Of a DNA stretch of 33,998 nt, positions 1-7,941 are shown one piece after another. A model generated the notes under the pieces. The model did no database searches and had not been told where the DNA came from. It saw only the letters and a list, made by a program, of their open reading frames with translations. Numbering within the stretch: position 1 is the first letter of the stretch; each line of letters starts with the position of its first letter. Made by a program: the position numbers and the translations under genes. Source of the stretch: Teichococcus deserti (GTDB lineage: Bacteria > Pseudomonadota > Alphaproteobacteria > Acetobacterales > Acetobacteraceae); contig NZ_MLCO01000274.1 in assembly GCF_001982615.1 (NCBI RefSeq), positions 1 to 33,998 on the forward strand. Direction: 5' to 3'.

Positions 1-771
1 CTCTACACCCCCCCCGCCGGCCCGCCCGGCCCCGGCGGGCTGGAGGTGGAGGGCCTGGTCACGACCGCCTTCCCCGGCCGCGGCCTGGACCTGTCGATCC
101 GCCCCGGCGAGATCGTGGGCCTCGCCGGGCTGGTCGGCGCCGGCCGCACCTCGCTGGCCCGCGCGCTGTTCGGCATCGACCCGCCCCTGGCCGGCGAGGT
201 GCGGCTCGACGGCCGCCGCCTGGCGATCCGCTGGCCCGGCGACGCGGTGGCCGGCGGGATCTACCTGGTGCCGGAGGACCGCAAAAAGGACGGGCTGGTC
301 CTCGACATGCCGATCGCCGAGAACATCACCCTGGCCAGCGCGTCGCACTATGCCCATGGCGGGCTGATCGACACCGCCGCCGAGGCCCGGGCGGCCGAGG
401 CGCAGCGGGCCAGCTTGCGCATCAAGACGCCGGACTGCCAGGTGCGGGCGGGCACGCTGTCGGGCGGCAACCAGCAGAAGGTGGTGCTGGGCAAGTGGCT
501 CAGCATGGCGCCGAAGGTCATCCTGTTCGACGAGCCCACCCGCGGCATCGATGTCGGCGCGAAAGGCGAGATCTACGCGCTGATGCGGGCGCTGTCGGAT
601 CGCGGCGTCGCCATCCTGATGATCTCCTCCGACATGGAGGAGGTCTTAGGCGTCAGCGACCGCATCCTGGTGATGCATGAAGGCCGCATCAGCGGCGGGC
701 TGGACCGCGACGCCTTCAGCGAGCAGGCGGTGCTGCGGCTGGCCATCGGCCATGAGATGGAGCGCGCATGA
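1..771 (+). CDS. Sugar ABC transporter ATP-binding protein (RbsA/MglA type), C-terminal part, 5' truncated
   Basis: This is the second nucleotide-binding half of a two-domain sugar ATPase; the frame is open to the first base, so the N-terminal ABC domain lies outside the window. Visible motifs are a Walker-A-like GLVGAGRTS (the Lys replaced by Arg, usual for the second domain of RbsA proteins), the signature LSGGNQQK, Walker B VILFDEPTRGIDVG, and ISSDMEE where the switch His would be. It would sit on the cytoplasmic face and power uptake of a monosaccharide or polyol with the permease that follows. Its stop overlaps the permease start by four bases (ATGA), so the two are translationally coupled. 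The substrate cannot be read from sequence. Confidence 0.93.
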   Translation, partial: LYTPPAGPPGPGGLEVEGLVTTAFPGRGLDLSIRPGEIVGLAGLVGAGRTSLARALFGIDPPLAGEVRLDGRRLAIRWPGDAVAGGIYLVPEDRKKDGLVLDMPIAENITLASASHYAHGGLIDTAAEARAAEAQRASLRIKTPDCQVRAGTLSGGNQQKVVLGKWLSMAPKVILFDEPTRGIDVGAKGEIYALMRALSDRGVAILMISSDMEEVLGVSDRILVMHEGRISGGLDRDAFSEQAVLRLAIGHEMERA

Positions 772-1757
772 GCAAGAAGGAACTCGGCCTGGCCGTGCTG
801 CTGATCGTCATCGGCGGCATCACCGCGGCGCTGAACCCGCTGTTCCTCTCCGGGGTCAACCTGCTGAACATGGCCAATCTGATCGGCCTCTTCGGCATCT
901 TCGCCATCGGCCAGGGGCTGATCATCATCACCGGCGGCATCGATCTGTCCGTCGGCTCGATGTTCGCGCTGCTGGGCGTGGTGCTGGTCGACCTTCTCGT
1001 GAACTTCGAGCTGGCCTGGCCGCTGGCGGTGCTGGCGGTGATCGGGCTGGGATTGCTGCTCGGCCTGCTGCACGGGCTGCTGGTGACGCGGATCCGGCTG
1101 CAGCCCTTCGTCGTCACGCTGTGCGGGCTGCTGATCTATCGCGGCATCGCCCGCTACTACACCGAGGATTCGACCAGCGGCTTCGGCTATGCCGGCGACA
1201 TCGACACCATCACCTGGCTGGCCTCGGGCCGCAGCTTCGGCATCCCGCATCCCTTCATCATCATGCTGCTGGTCGCCGGCATCATGGCGGTGGTGCTGCA
1301 CCGGACCGTCTTCGGCCGGTATCTCTACGCGGTCGGCCGCAACGAGGAAGCCGCGCGGCATTCCGGCATCGACACCAACAAGGTGATCACCGGTGCCTAT
1401 CTGCTGGGCGGCGCGCTGGCCGGGCTGTCGGGGGTGCTGCTGGTCTTCTACACCTCCTCGGTCTCGCCATCCTCCTTCGGCAATTTCTACGAGCTCTACG
1501 CCATCGCCGCCGCCGTGCTGGGCGGCTGCTCGCTGCGCGGCGGCGAGGGCAGCATCCTGGGCATCGTGCTCGGCACCGTGCTGCTGCAGATCCTGCAGAA
1601 CCTGGTGAACATCCTGGGCATCCCCTCCTCGCTGAACTTCGCGGTGATGGGCGGCGTCATCCTGCTCGGCGTCATCGCCGACCAGCAGCTGGGCCAGCGC
1701 AAGCAGCGCATCCAGCTCAGCCGGGCGCAGGGGACGGCGGCGGCGCCGGCGGAATAG
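768..1757 (+). CDS. Sugar ABC transporter permease (RbsC/AraH family)
   Basis: A 329-residue inner-membrane protein of the BPD_transp_2 family, which forms the channel of ribose/galactose/AI-2 type importers. About eight to ten hydrophobic helices are visible. The family hallmark GQGLIIITGGIDLSVGS is at about residues 45-61, and the conserved cytoplasmic loop GRYLYAVGRNEEAARHSGI is near residue 185. Length is normal for the family (about 320-340). The start overlaps the ATPase stop (ATGA). No periplasmic binding protein is seen downstream, so it is probably upstream of the window. The nearby LacI regulator and two dehydrogenases may act on the imported compound, but they are on the other strand and this link is inference. 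Confidence 0.93.
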   Translation: MSKKELGLAVLLIVIGGITAALNPLFLSGVNLLNMANLIGLFGIFAIGQGLIIITGGIDLSVGSMFALLGVVLVDLLVNFELAWPLAVLAVIGLGLLLGLLHGLLVTRIRLQPFVVTLCGLLIYRGIARYYTEDSTSGFGYAGDIDTITWLASGRSFGIPHPFIIMLLVAGIMAVVLHRTVFGRYLYAVGRNEEAARHSGIDTNKVITGAYLLGGALAGLSGVLLVFYTSSVSPSSFGNFYELYAIAAAVLGGCSLRGGEGSILGIVLGTVLLQILQNLVNILGIPSSLNFAVMGGVILLGVIADQQLGQRKQRIQLSRAQGTAAAPAE

Positions 1758-1774
1758 CCCCCGGCCGTCGCCTG

Positions 1775-2176
1775 TCAGAGCAGGCGGCATTCCAGCTTCA
1801 GCGCTTGCAGGAACTGCGCCGGGCCGGGCGCGCCGGCGCCGGGGCTGGGGATCTGGATGGTCGCCATGATCAGCTTGGCCTGGCTCCCCGCGGTCAGGGT
1901 GAAGCCGGGCTGCACCCTGGCGAAGCTGATCTTGCCGATCGGCGTGATGTCCAGCACCCGCACCCCGAGGCGCTGGCCGCCGGCATGCCGGTTCTGGAAC
2001 AGCACGTGGTACTCGACCTGGGCGCCGCCGCGGGCGCCCGGCACGAGGTTGGTATAGGCGCTGTTGGCCACCAGGCTGCCGTCGCAGAACTGCGCCTGCT
2101 GCGCCGCGGCGGGGTTCAGGCCCAGGGCAACGGCGAGGGCGACGGCAAGGCCGGTCAGGGGAGGCAGGCGGGACAT
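1775..2176 (-). CDS. Small secreted protein of unknown function
   Basis: A 133-residue protein that I do not recognise. Starting at the internal ATG (2176) rather than 33 bases upstream gives a classical signal peptide: MSRLPPL, a hydrophobic stretch of about 12 residues, then AAA-Q near residue 26. The mature part has no obvious catalytic motif; it is rich in beta-type residues and has only two Cys, one near the start (FCDGS) and one at the end (LECRLL), which could pair in the periplasm. It converges on the ABC permease with a 17-base gap. The upstream esterase is on the same strand but separated by a strong hairpin, so the gene is probably transcribed alone. Confidence 0.6.
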   Translation of the reverse strand: MSRLPPLTGLAVALAVALGLNPAAAQQAQFCDGSLVANSAYTNLVPGARGGAQVEYHVLFQNRHAGGQRLGVRVLDITPIGKISFARVQPGFTLTAGSQAKLIMATIQIPSPGAGAPGPAQFLQALKLECRLL

Positions 2177-2249
2177 GGTGGAGCGTCTCCGACGGGGCGA
2201 TGGCGGCATGGTGCCGCGCCGCCCGACGTACCGCCATGCCGTGTTTCCT

Positions 2250-2282
2250 ATCGCGCCGATAGGGCAGCCCCATCGGCGCGAT
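2250..2282 (-). terminator. Hairpin downstream of the esterase gene
   Basis: Two 11-base arms, ATCGCGCCGAT (2250-2260) and ATCGGCGCGAT (2272-2282), are perfectly complementary, and the loop can pair further through GGG/CCC around a CAG tip. It starts a few bases after the esterase stop and precedes the small secreted gene on the same strand. No T-tract follows, so it may be an attenuating or mRNA-stabilising hairpin rather than a full Rho-independent terminator. Confidence 0.55.
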
Positions 2283-2287
2283 GCGGC

Positions 2288-3343
2288 CTACCGCCCCAGA
2301 TGCCGGTCGAAGAAGCCGGCGATCTCCAAGAAGGCCTCCTGCACCTCGGGGATGCGGTCGTCGCGGTAGAACTGCGCATGCGACTGCCCCTCATAGACCT
2401 GCAGCGAGGCCTCCACCCCGGCCTGGCGCAGCGCGCGGTGCATGCGCGCCGTGTTGCTCAGCAGCAGGTCGCGGGTGCCGGTGGTCAGGATGGTCGGCGG
2501 GAAGCCGCGCACATCGCCATAGACCGGCGACAGCAGCGGGTCGGCCAGGTCGTGCCCATTGGCGTAGAAGCGGGTCGCCGCGTCGCAGAAGCCGTCCGGC
2601 GAGACCAGGACATTGTCCACCATGGCATTGGTCTGGAAGCTGTCGCCCTGCTTCGTCACATCGGCCATCGGCGTGCCGGGGGCGATGGCGCCGGGCATGG
2701 GCAGGCCCTCGGCCTTGGCACGCAACATCATCGACAGCGTCAGCGCGCCGCCGGCCGAGCTGCCGAAGACCGCGAGGTTCGCCGGCGGCACCATCCGCGT
2801 CGCCGCCTTGTAGACGGTGACCGCATCGTCCAGCGCCGCCGGGAAATAGGCCTCGGGCGGCATGCGGTAGTCGACGGCGATGACCTTCATCCGGGCGAAG
2901 CCGGCCAGGAACATCGCCTCGGGCAGCGCCGCCTCGCGCGGGTTCAGCACGTAGCAGCCGCCATGCACATGCACCGCCAGACGGTTCCGATTGGCTTCGG
3001 GGATCTCGGCCGGGGTGATGGTGTAGGCGCGGACGCCGTCGATGGTGGTGGGCTCGATGGCCAGCTTCAGGCGGCCCGCGATGGCCTGGACCAACGGCGC
3101 CGCGGTGGCGGCGGTGCCGTCGGACAGCTGGCGCCAGCCCTCCGGCGTGGTCGGCGGCTTGTCCCAGTTGGTGCGCAGCGGCTGGGCGATGATCGCCTGC
3201 ATGGCCGGGCTGACCGTGCCGGGGACCGGCAGGCTCTTGGCCGGGGCCTCGCGCGGGGCGAGCGGCGCCTGCGCCTGGACAGGGGACACGATCAGCCAGG
3301 CCGCGGCAGCCGGCGCAGCCAGGCGAAGCAGATGGGCTCTCAT
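2288..3343 (-). CDS. Secreted alpha/beta hydrolase, acetyl-esterase/HSL-like
   Basis: A 351-residue esterase of the hormone-sensitive-lipase branch. The catalytic elements are all visible: oxyanion loop HGGC at 127-130 (HGGG in most relatives), nucleophile Ser196 in GSSAG, acid Asp292 in TGTRD, and His322 in SHAQF. The ATG at 3343 is preceded by GGGAGGAA and begins a signal peptide (basic MRAHLLR, hydrophobic AAPAAAAWLIV, cleavage near AQA-Q), so the protein is probably periplasmic; the frame is open 67 codons further upstream, but that part looks non-coding. It should hydrolyse short acyl esters. It may serve the nearby catabolic genes, but this is not shown. The Cys in the oxyanion loop is slightly unusual. 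Confidence 0.85.
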   Translation of the reverse strand: MRAHLLRLAAPAAAAWLIVSPVQAQAPLAPREAPAKSLPVPGTVSPAMQAIIAQPLRTNWDKPPTTPEGWRQLSDGTAATAAPLVQAIAGRLKLAIEPTTIDGVRAYTITPAEIPEANRNRLAVHVHGGCYVLNPREAALPEAMFLAGFARMKVIAVDYRMPPEAYFPAALDDAVTVYKAATRMVPPANLAVFGSSAGGALTLSMMLRAKAEGLPMPGAIAPGTPMADVTKQGDSFQTNAMVDNVLVSPDGFCDAATRFYANGHDLADPLLSPVYGDVRGFPPTILTTGTRDLLLSNTARMHRALRQAGVEASLQVYEGQSHAQFYRDDRIPEVQEAFLEIAGFFDRHLGR

Positions 3344-3680
3344 GGACAAGATTCCTCCCGCGGGCCTGTGCCCGGCCCTGCGGGGAAAGGTTCGATCTTT
3401 TGCCGGTCGTTGCGCCAGGAAAAAGCGGCTCCCTGCGTCAGGGCCGGGCTGCCGGCGGCGCCGCGCGGCCAGGATCCTGACGTATTCGTCGCTCAGCGGG
3501 TGGTCCTTCGTCCTCGTGGACAGTTCGACGAGCCGGTCGCGCATCAGCGCAGCGTCACGCTGCGGCGCGGTCTGCGCGATCAGAGGGCTCGGACCGTCGC
3601 GCCCTGATCCCCAGGGCCGACGTCCATGGAGGCCAGCGATGACGCCCCTGCCGGAAGCAGGACGGCGGAATCCCTTGGCC
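3344..3680. other. Intergenic region between esterase start and lacI-type gene stop
   Basis: About 337 bases with no convincing gene. It must hold the promoter of the minus-strand esterase and the end of the lacI-type transcript. I see the esterase ribosome-binding site next to 3343, but no clear promoter boxes, no hairpin with a T-tract and no repeat. Confidence 0.5.
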
Positions 3681-4685
3681 TCAGCCCGCCGGCAGGAAGC
3701 TGCCGCGCGGCACCAGCTCCGCCGGCAGCCGCAGCGCGCGGGCCGGCTGCGGGTCGCCTTCCAGCCGCGCCTGCAGGATCTCGATGGTGGCCGCGATCAT
3801 CGCCGCCACCGGCTGGCGCAGCGTCGTCAGCGCATAGCCCGGCCAGCCCGCCATCGGGATGTCGTCGAAGCCCAGCACCGCGACATCCTGCGGCACCCGC
3901 CGCCCGGCCGCGTGACGCAGCGCGTCCATGCCGCCCAGCGCCAGGATGTCGTTGGCGAAGAAGATGCCGTCGGCGCCGCCCGCCTGCAGCGCCGCCCGAT
4001 GCCCGGCCTCGTAGGAAAAGTCGCCGGCCGCAATGCGCCGCGGCGCGCGCAGCCCCCGCGCCGCGAAGGCCGACAGAAAACCGCGCTCGCGTTCCTGGCT
4101 GGTCGAGGTGTCGGGGCGGCCGGCCACGAAGACCAGCTCCTGCCGGCCGGCCTCCAGCAGCGCCTCGGCCGCCAGGCGGGCACCGCCAGCATTGTCGCAG
4201 GCGACGCTGTCCAGCGGCGTGGGGCCGGAGGCGGTGCGGTTGAACAGCACCGCCGCCCGCCCGTCGCCCAGCCAGTGCGCAGCACCCGCCGAGGACAGGC
4301 TGGCCGAGGTGAGCACCACCGCATCCACCTGGTACTGCCGCAGCCGCGGCAGGCAGGCATCGGCCTGCTGGCCGGGGGGAACGGTCAGCAGCAGCGCCTC
4401 GAAGCCGGCGGCCTGCAGCGCCAGCGTCATCTGCTCCAGCACCGCCGGGTAGAAGGGGTTCTGCAGCTCGCCCATCACCAGGCCGACGATGCGGCTGCGA
4501 CGGCGGGTGAGCGCGGCGGCGATGCCGTTCGGGCGGTAGTTCGCCGCCGCCGCCGCCTCCAGGATCCGCGCCCGCATCGCCGGTGCCACCGAGGCGGCCG
4601 GGTCGAAGGCGCGGCTGACCATGGACTGGGAAACGCCGAGCTGCCGCGCCAGGTCGCGCGCGGTCACGGCGCTTCCCATGGCCAT
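3681..4685 (-). CDS. LacI-family transcriptional regulator
   Basis: A 334-residue repressor. Residues about 7-60 form the LacI helix-turn-helix and hinge (VTARDLARQLGVSQSMVSRAF, then YRPNGIAAAL). Residues about 65-330 are a periplasmic-binding-protein-like effector domain with family landmarks IVGLVMGELQNPFYPAVLEQM, DGIFFANDILALGGMDAL and VAVLGFDDIPMAGWP. It starts one base after the hisD stop, so it is in the same transcript, the second ATG (4679) being an alternative start. Two palindromes with a central CG lie upstream of that transcript (6009-6046) and are the obvious candidates for autoregulation. The effector is unknown; a sugar, polyol or sugar acid would be usual for this family. Confidence 0.93.
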   Translation of the reverse strand: MAMGSAVTARDLARQLGVSQSMVSRAFDPAASVAPAMRARILEAAAAANYRPNGIAAALTRRRSRIVGLVMGELQNPFYPAVLEQMTLALQAAGFEALLLTVPPGQQADACLPRLRQYQVDAVVLTSASLSSAGAAHWLGDGRAAVLFNRTASGPTPLDSVACDNAGGARLAAEALLEAGRQELVFVAGRPDTSTSQERERGFLSAFAARGLRAPRRIAAGDFSYEAGHRAALQAGGADGIFFANDILALGGMDALRHAAGRRVPQDVAVLGFDDIPMAGWPGYALTTLRQPVAAMIAATIEILQARLEGDPQPARALRLPAELVPRGSFLPAG

Positions 4686-4686
4686 C

Positions 4687-5970
4687 TCAGGCGTTCTTGC
4701 CGCCGTAGCGGCGCACGCGGATATCCGCCTGGGCCTGGTGGCCGGCGAAGTTCTCGATGGCGCAGAGGCGCGAGCAGTATTCGCCGACCATGGCGCTGGC
4801 CTCCGGCTTCACCTCCTGCCAGGTGCAGGTCTTGATGAACTTGCCGACCCAGAGCCCGCCGGTGTAGCGGGCGGCCTTCTTGGTGGGGAGCGTATGGTTG
4901 GTGCCGATCACCTTGTCCCCATAGGCCACATTGGTCTCCGGGCCCAGGAACAGCGCGCCGTAGTTGCGCATGTTGTCGCGGAACCAGCGCGGGTCGCGGG
5001 TCATCACCTGGACATGCTCGGAGGCGATGTCGTCGGCGACCTGCAGCAGCTCCTCGTCGGTGTCGCAGAGGATGACCTGGCCATGGTCGCGCCAAGCGAC
5101 CGAGGCGACGTCGGCGGTCGGCAGCGTCTTCAGCTGGCGCTGGATCTCTTCCTCGATCCCCTCGGCGATCTTCTTGGAGGTGGTCAGCAGCACCGCCGGC
5201 GAGGTCGGGCCGTGCTCGGCCTGGCCCAGCAGGTCGGTGGCGCAGATCTCCACGTCGGAAGTGTCGTCGGCGATGATCAGCGTCTCGGTGGGGCCGGCGA
5301 AGAGGTCGATGCCGACGCGGCCATAGAGCTGGCGCTTGGCCTCGGCGACGAAGGCATTGCCGGGGCCGACCAGCATGTCGACCGGCTTGATCGTCTCGGT
5401 GCCGATCGCCATCGCCGCCACCGCCTGGATGCCGCCCAGCAGATAGATCTCATCGGCGCCAGCCAGGTGCATGGCGGCGACGGTGGCGGCAGGCGCCACG
5501 CCGTTCAGCGGCGGGGTGCAGGCTATGACCCGCGGCACGCCGGCGACCTTGGCGGTGAGCACCGACATGTGGGCGCTGGCCACCATCGGGTAGCGGCCGC
5601 CGGGGATGTAGCAGCCGACGCTCTCGACCGGGATGTGCTTGTGGCCCAGCGTCACGCCCGGCAGGGTCTCGACCTCGACATCCTGCATCGAGGCGCGCTG
5701 CACCTCGGCGAAGCGGCGGATCTGGGTCTGGGCGAACTTGATGTCCTCGATCACCTGGGCCGGCAGGCTGTCGACCAGCTCCTGGATCTGGGCGGCGGAC
5801 AGGCGGAAGCTCTCCGGCGACCACTTGTCGAATTTCTGCGACAGCTCGCGGACGGCGGCGTCGCCGCGGGCCTCGACATCGGCCAGCAGCCCCTCGACGG
5901 TCTGGCGGACCTTGCGGTCGTATTCGGCGGTCTCGGCCGCCTCGGCGCCCTTTTTCAGATAGCGGATCAT
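4687..5970 (-). CDS. hisD: Histidinol dehydrogenase-family enzyme, probably catabolic (HpsN-like possibility)
   Basis: A 427-residue zinc- and NAD-dependent dehydrogenase of the HisD fold. By family alignment the zinc ligands are Gln250, His253 (GQAEHGP), Asp352 ([10 protein letters not shown]) and His411 (FAGHQAQ), and the catalytic Glu318-His319 pair (ASEHVQ) is present, so the enzyme looks intact. True HisD makes histidine from histidinol. Here the neighbours are an SDR, a LacI regulator and a sugar transporter, not his genes. HisD homologues with such neighbours include HpsN, which oxidises dihydroxypropane sulfonate to sulfolactate, so a catabolic alcohol-to-acid role is more likely. Start ATG 5970 is preceded by GAGGGAG; the frame continues upstream into the operator region, which argues against an earlier start. 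Confidence 0.85.
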   Translation of the reverse strand: MIRYLKKGAEAAETAEYDRKVRQTVEGLLADVEARGDAAVRELSQKFDKWSPESFRLSAAQIQELVDSLPAQVIEDIKFAQTQIRRFAEVQRASMQDVEVETLPGVTLGHKHIPVESVGCYIPGGRYPMVASAHMSVLTAKVAGVPRVIACTPPLNGVAPAATVAAMHLAGADEIYLLGGIQAVAAMAIGTETIKPVDMLVGPGNAFVAEAKRQLYGRVGIDLFAGPTETLIIADDTSDVEICATDLLGQAEHGPTSPAVLLTTSKKIAEGIEEEIQRQLKTLPTADVASVAWRDHGQVILCDTDEELLQVADDIASEHVQVMTRDPRWFRDNMRNYGALFLGPETNVAYGDKVIGTNHTLPTKKAARYTGGLWVGKFIKTCTWQEVKPEASAMVGEYCSRLCAIENFAGHQAQADIRVRRYGGKNA

Positions 5971-6008
5971 GGCGTGTCTCCCTCTTGGCGCGGGGAGGCT
6001 GCGCCTGC

Positions 6009-6024
6009 TTGCATACGGATGCAA
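6009..6024. promoter_or_regulatory. Putative LacI-family operator, proximal copy
   Basis: TTGCATACGGATGCAA: the six outer bases on each side are exactly inverted (TTGCAT/ATGCAA) about a central CG, the standard layout of LacI-family operators. It lies about 40 bases upstream of the hisD start on the minus strand. A second copy follows at 6031-6046. Confidence 0.65.
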
Positions 6025-6030
6025 GGGCTT

Positions 6031-6046
6031 TTGCATCCGTATGCAA
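6031..6046. promoter_or_regulatory. Putative LacI-family operator, distal copy
   Basis: TTGCATCCGTATGCAA is the exact reverse complement of the 6009-6024 site, again with a central CG. The two centres are 22 bp apart, about two helical turns, so two repressor dimers could bind the same DNA face. Together the arms could also form a 16-bp hairpin with a GGGCTT loop, but no T-tract follows, so a terminator is less likely. Confidence 0.65.
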
Positions 6047-6057
6047 TCACAGCACGA

Positions 6058-6822
6058 TTACTCGGCTGTCCAGCCGCCATCGACCATCAGCGCGCTGCCG
6101 GTCATCAGCGCCGAGGCATCCGAGGCCAGGAAGACCACCGCCCCCATCAGATCCTCGACCTGGCCGACCCGGCCCAGCTTGATCTTGCCCAGCACCCAGT
6201 CGCGGAAGGCCGCATCCTCGAAGAAGGGGCGGGTCAGCGGCGTCTCGATGAAGGTCGGGCAGAGCGTGTTAACCCGGATGCGATGCGGGCCGAGCTCGAT
6301 CGCCATGGCCTTGGTCATACCCTCCATGGCGTGCTTGCTGGCGCAGTAGACGCTGCGCCGCGGCCCGCCGACATGGCCCATCTGCGACGACAGCTGGATG
6401 ATCGAGCCGCCCTGCCCCGCCGCCACCAGCCGCCGCGCCACCGCCTGGGCGATGAAGAAGGCGCCGCGCACGTTCAGCGCCATGACGGCGTCGTAGTCCT
6501 CGGGCGCGACCTCGAGGAAGGGCGCCGGGCGGTTGGTGCCGGCATTGTTGACCAGGATGTCGAAGGGCGGGCGGGTGGACAGCGCCTCGGCCACCGCCGC
6601 CGGGTCGCTGGCGTCCAGCGGCAGGGCCTCGGCGCTGCCGCCGGCCTTGCGGATGGCGCCCGCGGCGGCCTCGATCTCGGCCGTGCCGCGGGCGGCCAGC
6701 GCCACATGCGCGCCGGCCTCGGCAAGCGCCGCGGCGGCGGCCAGGCCGATGCCGCGCCCGGCGCCGGTCACCAGCGCCCGGCGGCCGTCGAGGCGCATCG
6801 AGGGGGTCTTGGGCAGCTGCAT
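6058..6822 (-). CDS. SDR-family NAD(P)-dependent oxidoreductase
   Basis: A 254-residue classical short-chain dehydrogenase. The nucleotide-binding motif TGAGRGIG is at 19-26, NNAG at 92-95, and the active site is Ser146, Tyr159, Lys163 (YCASK). Length and C-terminal LMVDGGWTAE are typical. Start ATG 6822 has a GGGAG box about nine bases upstream; the 44 codons further upstream that stay open look non-coding. It precedes the hisD-like gene by 87 bases, which contain the two operators. A likely role is oxidation or epimerisation of a hydroxyl on the same substrate that the HisD-like enzyme handles; the substrate is not known. The paired arrangement resembles DHPS (sulfopropanediol) pathways, but sugar-alcohol pathways fit equally. 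Confidence 0.9.
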   Translation of the reverse strand: MQLPKTPSMRLDGRRALVTGAGRGIGLAAAAALAEAGAHVALAARGTAEIEAAAGAIRKAGGSAEALPLDASDPAAVAEALSTRPPFDILVNNAGTNRPAPFLEVAPEDYDAVMALNVRGAFFIAQAVARRLVAAGQGGSIIQLSSQMGHVGGPRRSVYCASKHAMEGMTKAMAIELGPHRIRVNTLCPTFIETPLTRPFFEDAAFRDWVLGKIKLGRVGQVEDLMGAVVFLASDASALMTGSALMVDGGWTAE

Positions 6823-7134
6823 GGTCACGTTCTCCCGTTTCGGTTGTGCCGCCAGTATGCCCGGATGCGGGCTTCCGGCTACCGGCGGGCTTCGCGCGGG
6901 TCGCGTTCGCCTTGTGGTTGCAGGCGGTGCGGGGCCTGCGGGAAACCTCGCCAAAACCTTGAAATCTCAAAAATATTGCAGAATTAGGCCGTGTCTTTCG
7001 GCGTTTCGGGCACCTTGTTTCTCTTTTTTTTAAACAATGTCTCCATTCTTAATACGTTTCAAAAGCGAAAAACCTTTCCTGATTTCGCGCATAGGTGGTA
7101 GGAAATGCGCGTCCAGATTGTGGGGAACCAAGAG
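6823..7134. other. Divergent, AT-richer promoter region between the SDR gene and ctrA
   Basis: About 312 bases without a gene. The part at 6950-7080 is clearly more AT-rich than the rest of the window, as expected for the promoters of ctrA (+) and the SDR operon (-). TTAA occurs at 7030-7033 and 7049-7052, but the spacer is 15 bases rather than the 7 of a full CtrA box. No GANTC motif was seen close to the start. A CGGATGC at 6862-6868 resembles half of the LacI-type operator found before hisD. Confidence 0.5.
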
Positions 7135-7881
7135 ATGCGCGTACTTCTGGTTGAAGACGATCTCACCACCGCGCGCGGCATTTCGATGATGCTGAAGGCA
7201 TCCTCGATGATCGCCGACACCGCCGGAACGGGCGAAGAAGCGCTCGAGCTCGCCGGCCTCTATGATTACGACATCATCATCCTCGACATCATGCTGCCGG
7301 ATATGGAGGGGTATGAGGTGGTGCGGCGGCTGCGCGGCAACCGGGTCGAAACCCCTGTGCTGGTGCTGTCGGGCCTGTCGCGGCCGCAGGCCAAGGTGAA
7401 GGCCTTCGGCATGGGCGCCGACGACTTCATCACCAAGCCTTTCGACCAGCAGGAGCTGATGGCGCGGCTGCAGGCCATCATCCGCCGCGCCAAGGGCTTC
7501 AGCCAGCCAACCCTGTCGGTGGGCTCGCTGACGCTGAACCTGGGCTCGCGCGACGTCCGCGTCGCCGACCGCGAGGTGCATCTGACCGGCAAGGAATACG
7601 CCATCCTGGAGTTGCTGACGCTCCGCAAGGGCCTGGTCCTGACCAAGGAGGTGTTCCTCAATCACCTCTATGGCGGCATCGACGAGCCCGAGGCGAAGAT
7701 CATCGATGTCTTCATCTGCAAGCTGCGCAAGAAGCTGGCCCAGGCCGGGGCCGGCGACCTGATCGGCACCGTCTGGGGCCGCGGCTATGTGCTGCGCGAC
7801 CCGGCCAATCTCGGCGCCCGTTTCCCGGTGGCCGACATGCCGCCGGCCCCCGCGCCGAACCAGCCGCAGGTCGCGGCCTGA
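7135..7881 (+). CDS. ctrA: Cell-cycle response regulator CtrA
   Basis: A 248-residue OmpR-type regulator whose sequence closely follows Caulobacter Ctr[10 protein letters not shown] at the start, phospho-acceptor Asp51, TKPFDQQE at the end of the receiver, and the near-invariant DNA-binding stretch [17 protein letters not shown], then [13 protein letters not shown] and [11 protein letters not shown]. The protein ends in Val-Ala-Ala; in Caulobacter a terminal Ala-Ala is needed for ClpXP degradation. Family alignment and a GGGGA box eight bases upstream select ATG 7135; an in-frame ATG at 7105 would add ten unusual residues. It is transcribed away from the SDR gene and converges on the che operon, whose first gene encodes the phosphotransferase ChpT expected to phosphorylate it. 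Confidence 0.96.
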   Translation: MRVLLVEDDLTTARGISMMLKASSMIADTAGTGEEALELAGLYDYDIIILDIMLPDMEGYEVVRRLRGNRVETPVLVLSGLSRPQAKVKAFGMGADDFITKPFDQQELMARLQAIIRRAKGFSQPTLSVGSLTLNLGSRDVRVADREVHLTGKEYAILELLTLRKGLVLTKEVFLNHLYGGIDEPEAKIIDVFICKLRKKLAQAGAGDLIGTVWGRGYVLRDPANLGARFPVADMPPAPAPNQPQVAA

Positions 7882-7890
7882 GCCGGAACA

Positions 7891-7918
7891 CCCCGCCCTG
7901 GTCGCATCCAGGGCGGGG
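7891..7918. terminator. Bidirectional hairpin between ctrA and cheR
   Basis: An 11-bp perfect stem, CCCCGCCCTGG (7891-7901) with CCAGGGCGGGG (7908-7918), and a six-base loop. It lies between two converging stops (7881 and 7942), so it can end both transcripts. A T-tract is lacking on both sides. Confidence 0.65.
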
Positions 7919-7941
7919 CGCCCGCTTGCAGGAGGCCTGGC

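Noticed and set aside
677-3607. A 976-codon plus-strand frame through the permease and antisense to the esterase
   Set aside because: Overlaps two well supported genes in other frames; composition is shadow-like (Arg/Gly/Ala).
6009-6046. The 16-bp hairpin as a Rho-independent terminator of the SDR gene
   Set aside because: No T-tract follows on the minus strand, and each arm is itself palindromic with a central CG, which fits an operator better.
4621-6987. A 788-codon plus-strand frame antisense to hisD and the SDR
   Set aside because: Antisense shadow of two intact enzymes with full motifs.
7030-7052. TTAA pair upstream of ctrA as a full CtrA autoregulatory box
   Set aside because: Spacer is 15 bases, not 7, and the region is simply AT-rich.
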